Shown: positions 53,357 to 62,334, counted from the first letter of the stretch. The stretch is DNA of 64,000 nt from Zhongshania sp. (GCF_029212375.1 NZ_JARGNU010000002.1:348260-412259); one strand, 5' to 3'. The notes: generated from the sequence alone by a model not told the origin. Translations and numbers: made by a program.

Positions 53357-53995
53357 ATGGCAAAAGCTCAAGCCCAAGTCGCTGCTTTGCGCGGCGGCAC
53401 GAGTAGAAGTGAGCACCTTCGACAAAAAATCATTGATGTGGCTTTGCAGCACTTTAGTCAATTCGGTTTTGAGGGCACCTCAGTTCGCAGCGTGGCACGC
53501 GCTGCAGACACTACTCACCCATTAGTTCTCTATCATTTCAACACTAAAGATGCTTTGTGGCGGGAGACCATGACCGCGACGGTGGGTGCCTATAGCCGCT
53601 CTATTGTTGAATTGTTTAAAAGCAATGAAAACCAACCTGCCGAGGTAAGCTTGCAGCGCTTTATAGAGCGGTTTGTGAGAATGTCGGCAGAGCGTCCAGA
53701 AGTGCATCGCATTTTAACGATGGCGAGCACGCAGGATACCCCAAGAATAAATTGGATTGTTGATGAATTTTTGCGTGATCATTTTGAAATGGTTGTGAAC
53801 TGTATTCGTCAAGGCCAGCAGCATGGCACGGTGCGTGATTGCGACCCCAGCCGTCTTTACTATTATATTATCGGTGCGGCGGGAACCACCTTTACGCTTC
53901 ACGGCGAGATCGAATTGCTTACAGGGCGTCAGGTATTCTCCGAAACCGAAATCTACCACACCATCGCGTTTATCTTCGATATTGTGTTCGTCTAG
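53357..53995 (+). CDS. TetR-family regulator
   Basis: 212 residues. HTH 'GFEGTSVRSVARAADTTHPLVLYHFNTKDALW' (in two helices, about 37-68), with a typical helical C-terminal domain of the CerR/YcdC sort ('FIERFVRMSAERPEVHRIL'). It is divergent from the NTF2-like/acetoacetyl-CoA synthetase pair, which it probably regulates. Confidence 0.9.
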   Translation: MAKAQAQVAALRGGTSRSEHLRQKIIDVALQHFSQFGFEGTSVRSVARAADTTHPLVLYHFNTKDALWRETMTATVGAYSRSIVELFKSNENQPAEVSLQRFIERFVRMSAERPEVHRILTMASTQDTPRINWIVDEFLRDHFEMVVNCIRQGQQHGTVRDCDPSRLYYYIIGAAGTTFTLHGEIELLTGRQVFSETEIYHTIAFIFDIVFV

Positions 53996-54015
53996 TATTC
54001 CACTTTTTTACTATA

Positions 54016-54057
54016 GCCCCGTAATATTAAACGCTGTTGTGCTTAATATTCTGGGGC
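54016..54057. terminator. Hairpin between convergent genes
   Basis: GCCCCGTAATATTAA (54016-54030) pairs with TTAATATTCTGGGGC (54043-54057), 13 of 15 positions matched, with a 12-nt loop. It lies between the convergent TetR gene and the Cys-rich gene downstream of feoB. There is no T-run on either side, so it is not a textbook intrinsic terminator but could still end transcription or protect RNA. Confidence 0.5.
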
Positions 54058-54176
54058 AGCGCGTCGCTCGTGGTTTTCCTCGCTTTTTAGTTTTTGGTTT
54101 TTCCTGTTAGCGAATGAACATGGTCTTAAGTTGCGCTTTAGCGAATCGCGGCCGCCTAGTCACCCTGCTAATCTCC

Positions 54177-54506
54177 CTAGTCAATAGGGGTGCAGAGCAT
54201 GACTATGGTGGAGGTCGTTTCCGTTGTGGGTGCAGCAGTGTTTGTTGTCGGTCTATTTGATAACTGCGTTGCGCAACCTTGGCAACTGCTGCAGCCATTA
54301 CTTGCACAGCTACTGGTCTTTGCTCGATTTGATAATAGCCTGCCTAGCCATTGGAGCGCGTTGGACCGTTTGGGTTGCAGTAGTGCTGTTGTGATGTGTT
54401 GATAATAAATGGCCTTTCGGCGGGGAAATGCATGGCTTAGTGCTACTAATAGGCTAATTGCCAGCAGCACACTAATGATGACAATTTGGGCAATATTCCA
54501 ATACAT
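54177..54506 (-). CDS. Cys-rich small membrane protein downstream of feoB
   Basis: 109 residues: one N-terminal membrane segment (about 5-24), then a cytosolic tail with 'CASNGCSSCQGC' (five Cys in the cluster with another following) and a low-complexity Thr/Asn end. Cys-rich short proteins (DUF6587-like, in place of FeoC) often follow feoB in marine gammaproteobacteria; this matches in position and Cys pattern. It may bind iron or an Fe-S cluster and modulate FeoB. It is 10 bp from the feoB stop. Confidence 0.75.
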   Translation of the reverse strand: MYWNIAQIVIISVLLAISLLVALSHAFPRRKAIYYQHITTALLQPKRSNALQWLGRLLSNRAKTSSCASNGCSSCQGCATQLSNRPTTNTAAPTTETTSTIVMLCTPID

Positions 54507-54516
54507 AAATGCCTTC

Positions 54517-56379
54517 TTAGCTCAGCAAGCTTGTGCTTAATTGAAAAACAAGAAATGAAGCGAGATAGGCTAATGCAAACAGATAAAAAGTGGCAAAGCC
54601 CATCACTCGCCAAGAGTTAGTTTCGCGCCGAATAACGGCCAAGGTGGAGATACACTGCGGGGCAAATACGAACCACGCAAGCAGCGATAGCGCGGTAGGT
54701 AGTGTCCATTGTTGGGCAATTAACTCGGTTAGTTGTTGGTTGACCATTTCGTTGCTGCCCGACATTGCATACACCGTGGCCAGTGCAGATACAGCAACTT
54801 CGCGGGCAGCCATGCCTGGTATTAAAGCAATGCATATTTGCCAGTTAAACCCAATGGGTTCAAAAATAACTGACATCATATGGCCTAAGCGACCGGCAAT
54901 ACTGTAGTCGATAGCGGCGCCCATGTAGTCTGCGGGAGCGCTAGGAAACGTGCAAAATGCCCACAGCAGAACGGTGAGTGAAAAGATGATTCCGCCAACG
55001 CGTTTTAAAAATATATTACTTCGGTGCAATAGACCAATGCCTAAATCCCGAACCTTAGGGATGCGATAAGCGGGCAATTCCATTAAAAAGGCATGCTCGC
55101 TTTTATCTCGCTTTACCCATTTCATACTAAACGCCACTACTAAAGCGCTTAAAATGCCGGCTATATACAGGGTAAATAGCACTAATCCTTGAAGATTAAA
55201 TAACCCCGCTACTTGCTGGCGGGGAATAAATGCCGAAATTAAAAGTGTGTAAACAGGGAGCCTAGCTGAGCAGGTCATTAAGGGGGCAACGAGTATGGTC
55301 GTTAATCTATCGCGTGGGTCTTGAATACTCCGAGTTGCCATTATGCCAGGTACGGCACAGGCAAAGCTCGACAGTAACGGAATAAATGCGCGGCCGGTGA
55401 GCCCAGCGCGAAACATTATTCTGTCCATGAGGTATGCTGCGCGGGGGAGGTAGCCAGATTCTTCTAAGAAAAGAATGAACAGGAACAGAATTAATATTTG
55501 CGGTAGAAATATTAATACATTGCCCAGCCCTGCAATTATGCCGTCATTCACTAAACTGTAGAGCGCTGATTCCACTGGGATTGGCGCTGTGACTAAGTTT
55601 CCAAATAAATTGACGCCTGCGGTTATGCCATCCATTAATGGGGCCGCCCACGAAAATACCGCTTGGAACATGAAAAATAAGATAAAGGAAAGAACAATTA
55701 GGCCAGTGATAGGGTGAAGGAGAATGCCGTCTAATTGGTCATCGAAACCACGATGCTTGTGTGTGCTATTTTGCGAAACGTAACGCGCCATAAGAGTATT
55801 GACGTGTTCATAGCGGGCTTCAATATTGAGATTATTGCTGTGCGCCGGTGTTGGCCAGTGCTGCTGTGCTAGCTGTGCTAGTAAATTAGCGGCACCGTCG
55901 CGCTGAGTTGCTATGGTTTCTAATATAGGTATGCCCAGCGCTTTAGTTAGGCCGATGGTATCTATATGAATGTTTTGTTTGCGAGCGCTGTCCATCATGT
56001 TTAGGGCTATTATCATTGGCCGACCTAGGTCGGCCAGCTCAAGCACAAAGCGCAAGTGTAGTCTTAGATTGGTTGCATCAATTACACAAACAATGAGCTC
56101 AGGCTGCGCCTCGCCTTTGTAGATCCCTTGTAACACATCGCGAGTAACGGCCTCGTCAGGACTGGTAGCAGATAGGCTGTAGGCGCCGGGTAAGTCTAGT
56201 ACCTGAAAGCTAAGGTCTTCGTTGATTCGACAGTAACCTTCTTTGCGCTCAACGGTGACGCCGGCGTAATTGGCTACTTTTTGCTTACTACCAGTGAGCA
56301 GGTTGAATAGCGCAGTTTTCCCGCAATTGGGGTTTCCGACTAAAGCTACGCGATGAACTTGATTTGGGGTGCGGCTCAT
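54517..56379 (-). CDS. feoB: Ferrous iron transporter FeoB
   Basis: 620 residues. N-terminal G-protein: GNPNCGKTALFN (G1), DLPGAYSL (G3), NMMD (G4). About nine or ten membrane segments follow from residue 230, with the Cys-containing gate motifs 'FACAVPGIMATR' and 'LMTCSARLPVY' and 'GMAAREVAVS'. It imports Fe2+ through the inner membrane. Shorter than the E. coli protein (773) but within the range of the compact FeoB type. It overlaps feoA by 4 bp. Confidence 0.95.
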   Translation of the reverse strand: MSRTPNQVHRVALVGNPNCGKTALFNLLTGSKQKVANYAGVTVERKEGYCRINEDLSFQVLDLPGAYSLSATSPDEAVTRDVLQGIYKGEAQPELIVCVIDATNLRLHLRFVLELADLGRPMIIALNMMDSARKQNIHIDTIGLTKALGIPILETIATQRDGAANLLAQLAQQHWPTPAHSNNLNIEARYEHVNTLMARYVSQNSTHKHRGFDDQLDGILLHPITGLIVLSFILFFMFQAVFSWAAPLMDGITAGVNLFGNLVTAPIPVESALYSLVNDGIIAGLGNVLIFLPQILILFLFILFLEESGYLPRAAYLMDRIMFRAGLTGRAFIPLLSSFACAVPGIMATRSIQDPRDRLTTILVAPLMTCSARLPVYTLLISAFIPRQQVAGLFNLQGLVLFTLYIAGILSALVVAFSMKWVKRDKSEHAFLMELPAYRIPKVRDLGIGLLHRSNIFLKRVGGIIFSLTVLLWAFCTFPSAPADYMGAAIDYSIAGRLGHMMSVIFEPIGFNWQICIALIPGMAAREVAVSALATVYAMSGSNEMVNQQLTELIAQQWTLPTALSLLAWFVFAPQCISTLAVIRRETNSWRVMGFATFYLFALAYLASFLVFQLSTSLLS

Positions 56380-56615
56380 ATTACTTCTTTAATTTGAATG
56401 CGCTCTGCCTCTTTCTTTCGTAGAGCAAAGCGAGTGTTGCCAACGCGGACAACCAAAGGAGAATCTTTGAAAAGACCCCTAGCTAAAATTTTTACTGGGG
56501 CGTCAACCACAAAACCCAATTCACGCATGCGATGCGCGATAGGGTCTAGCTCACGGCTATTTCGTACTGAGACTACGATTGCTTGACCGCCTTTTGGTAG
56601 CTCGGATAAGTTCAT
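56376..56615 (-). CDS. feoA: Ferrous iron transport protein FeoA
   Basis: 79 residues with the SH3-like FeoA fold: 'HRMRELGFVVDAPVKIL' and 'PLVVRVGNTRFALRKKEAERI'. It supports FeoB function. Its stop overlaps the feoB start (ATGA). A Fur-box-like palindrome is 22 bp upstream of the ATG. Confidence 0.93.
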   Translation of the reverse strand: MNLSELPKGGQAIVVSVRNSRELDPIAHRMRELGFVVDAPVKILARGLFKDSPLVVRVGNTRFALRKKEAERIQIKEVI

Positions 56616-56636
56616 AATAAAGCTGCAACTGGCCGC

Positions 56637-56657
56637 TAATGAGAATGGGTCTCATTA
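56637..56657. promoter_or_regulatory. Putative Fur box of feoAB
   Basis: TAATGAGA-ATGGG-TCTCATTA is a perfect 8-bp inverted repeat close to the Fur consensus (GATAATGATAATCATTATC). Position just before feoA fits repression of ferrous iron uptake by Fe-Fur. Confidence 0.8.
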
Positions 56658-56886
56658 TATTCCCTATGATAGCGAGTTACTACGGATATATTGTGTCTAG
56701 GTGTGTATTCGTCAACCTTAGTATTGGGCTTATTCGACTTTTTGGGAATACCAGAGGGTAGCGCGCCTAAGAGGCAGGATGCCAGATAGACCGGCTAAGT
56801 AGACGATAATACGAACAGCGTCATAACGCGCAGCAATTGGAAGAGCCCTCAAAATGCTTGAGTCAGTAGGGGCGGTGCTGTCATGG

Positions 56887-57291
56887 CTAAAATAGGTTTC
56901 CAGTTGCAAAAATACCGAGTGGATGGTGGGCGCGCGCTATGGATATTATTAACAAGTAGCTACTTAGGGCGGCGATAAACGCAATAATTTGCTGGGAATG
57001 GGTGCGGCCTGCACGCAAGGCATATACGCCCAGTACGATATAAATGATTAGCATACTCAATTTTACGCTCAGCCAGTTATGTGAAACTGGATACTGATGT
57101 GTCATTTTCATGAGTAATAAACCGGTTGTGAGCAGAATACTGTCGTTAATGTAAGACAGCCGCGAGAGCGCTGGGTGATTACTTTGGGCGGATCTGGCAA
57201 CCATTAGCAAACCGCGAAACGTAAACACGCCACCAGAGAGTAAAACGGTGGCGATATGTAGTAGTTTGATCTGTGGGTAGAATTCAATCAT
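56887..57291 (-). CDS. SirB2-family membrane protein
   Basis: 134 residues with four hydrophobic segments (about 5-25, 44-63, 75-92, 100-120). 'KLLHIATVLLSGGVFTFRGL' and 'LSVKLSMLIIYIVLGVYALR' match the SirB2 family, which has no defined biochemical role. It is monocistronic, divergent from the ACAD cluster. Confidence 0.85.
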   Translation of the reverse strand: MIEFYPQIKLLHIATVLLSGGVFTFRGLLMVARSAQSNHPALSRLSYINDSILLTTGLLLMKMTHQYPVSHNWLSVKLSMLIIYIVLGVYALRAGRTHSQQIIAFIAALSSYLLIISIARAHHPLGIFATGNLF

Positions 57292-57638
57292 GGCTGTTTG
57301 CGTCTCGTCGTATAGTTTAATTATGTTCCTACAGAGCGAATGCGGTCGATGATTTTAATGCAGAAACCATAACGGAGCCTGTAAATAATTCTGTGGAGCT
57401 GTTCGTGCTGCTTTACAGGTGATCATCTCTACGCTGAGTGTAACAGTCGAACGCAGGGCGGCGTCAGTGGACGATGTTCTTACGGCATTAATCAAAATGC
57501 GGTAAAGCATTGCCAAGCTGTCAAGTAAAGTCATCAATCTGGCGTGAATGCCCGACTTAGTGGCGCTATTGCCCAAGCCAATATCCTTAATCCAGCTAGA
57601 CTGAGCGGTACTTGTTTTTAACCCAATAGGTATTGGCA
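57292..57638. promoter_or_regulatory. Divergent spacer without a gene
   Basis: About 347 bp between the SirB2 gene and the first ACAD gene of the rightward cluster. No clear repeats or terminator. An open frame that crosses it on the minus strand is antisense to the ACAD start and not believed. Confidence 0.4.
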
Positions 57639-58814
57639 ATGTCCCTGAGTTTTGACAGTGCGCGTCTGCACAACCCCTATTTACGTCCCGAGCACGAAGA
57701 ATGGCGCACCCAGTTGCGCAGGTGGCTAAGCCGCGAGGTAGAGCCATTTTTGAACGATTGGGAAGAGGCGGGGCAGATACCCGCCAGTTTGTGGGCTAAG
57801 GCCGCCGAGATCGGTGTATTGCAGCTCAGCTACCCCGAGCAATACGGCGGTATCTCCGAGGGCATTGATCAGTGGCATATGAATATTGTAAGTGAGGAGT
57901 TTACCCGCGCGGGATCGGCGGGAGGCTTGGTGAGTAATTTACTGATTCACGGCATCGGTTTGCCGCCGGTATTAAATTACGGCAGCGATGAAATTAAGCA
58001 GTTGGTGGTGCCGCCGGTATTGGCGGGGGAAAAGCGAATTTCGCTGGGGATTACCGAGCCCTCGGGTGGTTCGGATGTTGCGAATATTACCACCACCGCG
58101 GTGCGCGACGGCGACCACTATATTGTGAACGGCAGTAAAACCTTTATCTCTGGCGCCATGAATGCAGATTGGGTGTCGACTGCCGTGCGCACCGGTGGCG
58201 AAGGTGGTAAAGGCGTGTCGATGCTACTGATTCCCACCGATTTGCCTGGAGTGGGGCGCACGCCCTTAGATCGTAAGCAGGGTTGGTGCTGCGCCGATAC
58301 CGGCAGTCTGTATTTTGACAATGTGCGGGTGCCGGTAGGCAATTTACTGGGTGAAGAGGGCAAGGGCTTCTGGGTGATTATGACAAACTTCAACCCCGAG
58401 CGTTTAAGCTTGGCGGTTACCATGGAAGCTGCGGCGCGCGCTTGCCTAGAAGACGCGGTAACGTGGGCGCAACAGCGCAAGACCTTTGGTAAGCGTTTGG
58501 CCGATCATCAAGTTATTCGCCATAAAATTGCCAGCATGAAACAGCGCATCAACGCCACCCAGACCTATTTGCAGTACCTTACCCAAGCCTATATTGAAGG
58601 CCGCTGTGATCCGGGTGATTTGGCCATGGCGAAAGTACAGGCCAGCGAGACCATGGAGTTTTGCGCCCGCGAGGCGAGTCAAATCCTTGGCGGCGCTAGC
58701 TATCTGCGGGGTAATCGGGTTGAGCGGTTTTATCGCGAAGTGCGAGTTAACGCGATTGGTGGCGGTTCTGAAGAAATTATGCGCGATCTTGCCGCCCGGC
58801 AGTACGGCCTGTAA
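57639..58814 (+). CDS. Acyl-CoA dehydrogenase, LCAD/isovaleryl-type active site
   Basis: 391 residues from ATG 57639 (AGG 8 nt upstream); a TTG 6 nt earlier is less likely. 'ITEPSGGSDVANITTTA', 'VNGSKTFISGAMNADW' and the C-terminal 'VNAIGGGSEEIMRDLAARQ' are ACAD motifs. The C-terminal catalytic Glu position is Gly (GGGS); the Glu in 'NFNPERLSLA' matches the alpha-G catalytic Glu of long-chain and isovaleryl-CoA dehydrogenases. It is first in a cluster with a GST, a second ACAD and a CMD protein. Branched acyl-CoA is a likely substrate class. Confidence 0.92.
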   Translation: MSLSFDSARLHNPYLRPEHEEWRTQLRRWLSREVEPFLNDWEEAGQIPASLWAKAAEIGVLQLSYPEQYGGISEGIDQWHMNIVSEEFTRAGSAGGLVSNLLIHGIGLPPVLNYGSDEIKQLVVPPVLAGEKRISLGITEPSGGSDVANITTTAVRDGDHYIVNGSKTFISGAMNADWVSTAVRTGGEGGKGVSMLLIPTDLPGVGRTPLDRKQGWCCADTGSLYFDNVRVPVGNLLGEEGKGFWVIMTNFNPERLSLAVTMEAAARACLEDAVTWAQQRKTFGKRLADHQVIRHKIASMKQRINATQTYLQYLTQAYIEGRCDPGDLAMAKVQASETMEFCAREASQILGGASYLRGNRVERFYREVRVNAIGGGSEEIMRDLAARQYGL

Positions 58815-58836
58815 GCCAATATAAAAAGGATAAACA

Positions 58837-59544
58837 ATGAGCGAACACAATCATCTACAAAGCAAACAGCGACCAAAGTTGTGGCATTGCTACACTTCCC
58901 GTTCACTACGTGCCCTGTGGGCGCTAGAAGAAATGGGTATAGATTATGAACTAGAGACCTTGCCATTTCCGCCCCGCATGTTTGCGCGAGAATTTTTAGA
59001 GCTTAATTCACTGGGTACAGTGCCGTATTTTGTCGACGGCGACACCCACATGACCGAGTCTTCGGCGATTGGCTTGTATTTGGTTGAGCGCTACCAGCGC
59101 TATGATTTTGGTTTAAAAGCCGATCACCCCGAATACGGCGATTATTTAAACTGGCTGTTTCACAGCGATGCCACCTTAACCTTTCCGCAAACGCTGGTGC
59201 TGCGCTACTCCCAGTTAGAGCCGCCGGAGCGCCGCCAGCCCCAGGTGGTAGAAGACTATTACAAATGGTTTTTGGCGCGGCTTAAACGTCTTAATAGTCA
59301 TATTGTTGGTCGAGAGTTCCTCTGCGATGAGCGCTTTACCGTCGCCGATATTGCGGTGGTGTTTGCCCTTTATTTGGGTGATGGCTTGGGCTTGTCACAA
59401 TTCTATGAACCGCAGGTGTTGGACTATTATCAGCGCATGAGTGCGCGGCCAGCGTTTCAAAAAGTGGAGCCGATAGGCAAAGAGCAGTCGCTATTTTCGC
59501 CTACGCCATACCCCTTCGAAAACGTCCCCAATTTATTTGGCTAA
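58837..59544 (+). CDS. Glutathione S-transferase
   Basis: 235 residues. Thioredoxin-fold N-terminal domain with the 'LWHCYTSRSLRALWALEEMG' catalytic stretch (Ser or Cys near residue 17-21), cis-Pro in 'GTVPYFVD' and 'ESSAIGLYLVERY'. All-alpha C-terminal domain with 'FTVADIAVVFALYLGDG'. It is 22 bp after the ACAD and 37 bp before the next on the same strand, so co-transcribed. A role in glutathione conjugation or isomerisation of a reactive enoyl or epoxide intermediate is possible. Confidence 0.9.
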   Translation: MSEHNHLQSKQRPKLWHCYTSRSLRALWALEEMGIDYELETLPFPPRMFAREFLELNSLGTVPYFVDGDTHMTESSAIGLYLVERYQRYDFGLKADHPEYGDYLNWLFHSDATLTFPQTLVLRYSQLEPPERRQPQVVEDYYKWFLARLKRLNSHIVGREFLCDERFTVADIAVVFALYLGDGLGLSQFYEPQVLDYYQRMSARPAFQKVEPIGKEQSLFSPTPYPFENVPNLFG

Positions 59545-59581
59545 TACCTTTAACGCATTGTAAAAATAATACGGAGTTACT

Positions 59582-60739
59582 ATGAAATTTAGTGAAGAAC
59601 ACAATGCCATCCGGCAAACCATTGCCCGCTTTATCGATACTGAAATTAATCCCTATGCCGATCAGTGGGAAGCAGACGGTATTTTCCCCGCCCACGAGCT
59701 GTTTAAAAAAATGGGTAATCTGGGTCTGCTTGGCATTGCGAAACCGGTCGAGTACGGCGGCATGGGCTTGGATTACAGCTACCAAATAGTGTTTTCTGAG
59801 GAGCTAGGGCGTATTGCCAGCGGTGGCGTGTCAATGGGGATTGGCGTGCAAACCGATATGGCGACACCAGCTTTGGCGCGCTTTGGTAGCGACGAGCTGC
59901 GCCGCGAATTCTTGGTGCCCGCCATTGCGGGCGACGCGGTATTCTCTATTGCGGTAAGTGAGCCCCACGCCGGTTCAGACGTGGCGGCCATAAAAACCAC
60001 GGCTAAAAAAGACGGCGGCGACTACGTTATTAACGGCTCCAAAATGTGGATTACCAACTCCACTCAGGCCGACTATTTATGCCTGCTGGCCAATACCAGC
60101 GACGACAAGCCACATCTGAATAAATCGTTAATTGTGGTGCCCACTAATACACCTGGTATCTCCTTCTCCGAGCGCCTTAATAAGCTTGGTATGCGCTCAT
60201 CAGACACGGCTCAAGTGTTTTTCGACAATGTGCGGGTACCTCAGCGCAATCTAATTGGCGAAGAGGGCCACGGCTTTATCTACCAGATGCTGCAATTTCA
60301 AGAAGAGCGCTTATTCGCTGCGGCGGGTGGTTTGAAAGGTATGGAAGACTGCATTAACAACACCATTGAATACACCCGCGAACGGCAGATTTTTGGTAAA
60401 TCGGTACTCGACAATCAAGTGGTGCATTTCCGCATGGCAGAATTGCAGACCGAGGTCGAAGCCCTGCGCGCGCTGGTATACAACGCAGTAGAAGGCTATA
60501 TCGACGGCGAAGACGTTACCCGCAAGGCTTCTATGGCTAAATTAAAAGTGGGGCGTCTGCTGCGCGAAGTCTCCGACAGCTGTATGCAGTACTGGGGCGG
60601 CATGGGATATATGTGGGACAACCCAGTTGCCCGCGCCTATCGCGACAGCCGTTTAACGTCTATCGGCGGCGGCGCCGACGAGGTAATGCTCAGTATTATC
60701 TGCAAAACCATGGGGATATTGCCCAGTAATAAGAAATAG
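59582..60739 (+). CDS. Acyl-CoA dehydrogenase (citronellyl/isovaleryl-CoA type)
   Basis: 385 residues. 'VSEPHAGSDVAAIKTTA', 'GSKMWITNSTQADY', 'FQEERLFAAAGG' (Glu at the alpha-G position) and 'RLTSIGGGADEVML', the last a hallmark I associate with citronellyl-CoA dehydrogenase AtuD and related enzymes. GGAG precedes the ATG. It resembles acyclic terpene and branched-chain dehydrogenases, consistent with the terpenoid flavour of the window, but no atuCF carboxylase genes are present. Confidence 0.92.
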   Translation: MKFSEEHNAIRQTIARFIDTEINPYADQWEADGIFPAHELFKKMGNLGLLGIAKPVEYGGMGLDYSYQIVFSEELGRIASGGVSMGIGVQTDMATPALARFGSDELRREFLVPAIAGDAVFSIAVSEPHAGSDVAAIKTTAKKDGGDYVINGSKMWITNSTQADYLCLLANTSDDKPHLNKSLIVVPTNTPGISFSERLNKLGMRSSDTAQVFFDNVRVPQRNLIGEEGHGFIYQMLQFQEERLFAAAGGLKGMEDCINNTIEYTRERQIFGKSVLDNQVVHFRMAELQTEVEALRALVYNAVEGYIDGEDVTRKASMAKLKVGRLLREVSDSCMQYWGGMGYMWDNPVARAYRDSRLTSIGGGADEVMLSIICKTMGILPSNKK

Positions 60740-60840
60740 CCGTAAACCTTAGGCCCTGCCAAATTTGGTTCTTATCTTTGGCTTTGCGTTAGATTTCATG
60801 ACTCGGCGATTCGCAGTAGTATTGCCTCTGCAAACCAGAG

Positions 60841-61233
60841 ATGAGTGGAAAGCGCATGAGTATTGAAGATCAAAAAGCCGGTGAAATAATTCGTCGCCAA
60901 GTTATGGGTAGCGCCCACGTGGATACCTCGCTGGGCAATGCCAGCGATTTTGACATGCCCTTGCAAGAGGCCGCCATGGAACACGCTTGGGGTGGAGTTT
61001 GGACGCGCGATGGTCTAGACCTTAAGGCCCGCAGCATTGTTACGGTGTCTATGCTAATAGCGCTACACGCGCAGGGGGAGCTGAAAGGACATGTGCGTGG
61101 GGCGCTTAATAACGGCGTTAGCCCAGAAGAAATACGCGAGATTGTTATGCATGCGGCAGCGTATTGTGGCTACCCAGCGGCCTTGTCTGCCATGCGCGTG
61201 GCAAAAGAAGTTGTTGATACTTACGAGGCTTAA
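60841..61233 (+). CDS. Carboxymuconolactone decarboxylase (CMD)-family protein
   Basis: 130 residues (a start 15 nt later is also possible). 'VTVSMLIALHAQGELKGHVRGAL', 'EIREIVMHAAAYCGYPAALSAM' are typical of the PcaC-like CMD family; the CxxC of AhpD-type members is absent. It may act as a decarboxylase or hydrolase-like enzyme on a lactone, or be a general CMD protein. It closes the ACAD-GST-ACAD cluster. Confidence 0.88.
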   Translation: MSGKRMSIEDQKAGEIIRRQVMGSAHVDTSLGNASDFDMPLQEAAMEHAWGGVWTRDGLDLKARSIVTVSMLIALHAQGELKGHVRGALNNGVSPEEIREIVMHAAAYCGYPAALSAMRVAKEVVDTYEA

Positions 61234-61249
61234 TGGCGCTTATTAAAGG

Positions 61250-61288
61250 AAGGCGGCCGTGTTTTACAAGCTCGGGCGCCTTATTTTG
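61250..61288 (+). terminator. Likely terminator after the CMD gene
   Basis: AAGGCG (61250-61255) pairs with CGCCTT (61277-61282); inner CCG/CGG pairs extend the stem. ATTTTGG follows. It lies 16 bp after the CMD stop, before the convergent DUF2970 gene. Confidence 0.55.
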
Positions 61289-61313
61289 GTAGGCAAGTTG
61301 CGCCTAACATTCC

Positions 61314-61559
61314 TTATTGCACAATAAACTTAAGAGCCAGTTGCGATGTTACAAAACAGATAAGAAAAAAGATGGCCATTGCCGATAGTCCAGCAAACAG
61401 TATTGGCAAGGGGTTGGTTTCTGCCGAGTCCATTAATTGCTTGCGTCCCGATTTATTTTGAAGCGCAAATAATAATGAAATGCCCTGCTTAAGCGTTTCA
61501 AAGACGCTAAGAGACTTAGGCTTGGCAGTGGTAATGTCTTCTTGTTTCATAATAGCCAT
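61314..61559 (-). CDS. DUF2970 family small membrane protein
   Basis: 81 residues with one strong C-terminal membrane segment (about 52-76). The middle 'SVFETLKQGISLLFALQNKSGRKQLMD' resembles the DUF2970 pattern, where a helix precedes the membrane anchor. Function unknown. Confidence 0.75.
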   Translation of the reverse strand: MAIMKQEDITTAKPKSLSVFETLKQGISLLFALQNKSGRKQLMDSAETNPLPILFAGLSAMAIFFLICFVTSQLALKFIVQ

Positions 61560-61716
61560 ATTCTCCTGTGCTGCGATGGGCCTAATTATACCGCAGTCGA
61601 GCTATTTTAGGGGAAACAGTTACCGATCCAGTATATTCTGTCATTTTAGATGCTTAGTGCTTGAATTACATATAATTCTTGCTTGGAACTTGGCTTGACC
61701 ATTGCGTGGCATAGAA

Positions 61717-62163
61717 ATGAAAATGTGGTATATCCCCATTGTGTTGTTAGTTGCGGGCTTGGCTTACTCCTACTGGTTTGGCTATACGCCGCCGCTAATT
61801 GCGTTGGTCTATTTTATTGCCAGCGTGATTTCCTACGGTTTATATGCCAAAGATAAAATGGCTGCCACCAATGGCCGGTGGCGAGTGCCGGAAAATACCT
61901 TACACATTTCGGCATTAATGTGTGGTTGGCCCGGTGCAATTATTGGCCAACAAAGGCTTCGCCATAAAACCAAGAAAGTCAGTTTTCGGGGGGTATTTGT
62001 TATTACCCTCTTTATAAACATTAGCCTGCTTGGCTGGCTACATACACTGGAAGGTTCGCAGAAAATCCAGTGCAGTATCAATAAGATGGAGGCTTGGGCC
62101 GCTAATCAACTTGGTGGCCATAACAGCGTTACGGTTTTATTCAATTTAATGCGATTTCACTAG
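61717..62163 (+). CDS. DUF1294 family membrane protein
   Basis: About 148 residues from ATG 61717 (a TTG at 61702 is also in frame). Membrane segments near 1-20, 25-45, 70-90 and 97-115. The core 'YAKDKMAATNGRWRVPENTLH', 'CGWPGAIIGQQRLRHKTKK' matches DUF1294 (no cold-shock domain here). Function unknown. No strong ribosome site is visible. Confidence 0.85.
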   Translation: MKMWYIPIVLLVAGLAYSYWFGYTPPLIALVYFIASVISYGLYAKDKMAATNGRWRVPENTLHISALMCGWPGAIIGQQRLRHKTKKVSFRGVFVITLFINISLLGWLHTLEGSQKIQCSINKMEAWAANQLGGHNSVTVLFNLMRFH

Positions 62164-62195
62164 CGACTTAGAGTTGAGAGCGGAACTCGCGTAAA

Positions 62196-62240
62196 GCTTA
62201 GGGCTTAGGGCTTAGGGGTTAGGGCTTAGGGGTTAGGGCT
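62196..62240 (+). repeat. Six telomere-like G-rich heptamers (GCTTAGG/GGTTAGG)
   Basis: Six heptamer units run head to tail from 62196 to 62237, in the order C,C,C,G,C,G at the second base, then GCT. This gives six runs of three to four G separated by CTTA or TTA, a classical G-quadruplex pattern on the plus strand. It lies in the 171-bp gap before the nitronate monooxygenase gene and could influence its transcription. Confidence 0.9.
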
Positions 62241-62334
62241 GCTGATAAGCACGCATCCACATTTATACTGTGCAGAACCGCTAGCGCTAGTACCCTAAGT
62301 TCTCGGTTTCGGTGTTTTTTGTATGAGGCAAAGC

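Noticed and set aside
57355-57747. 130-codon frame on the minus strand
   Set aside because: It overlaps the start of a clear acyl-CoA dehydrogenase gene and the spacer, with odd composition and no family match.
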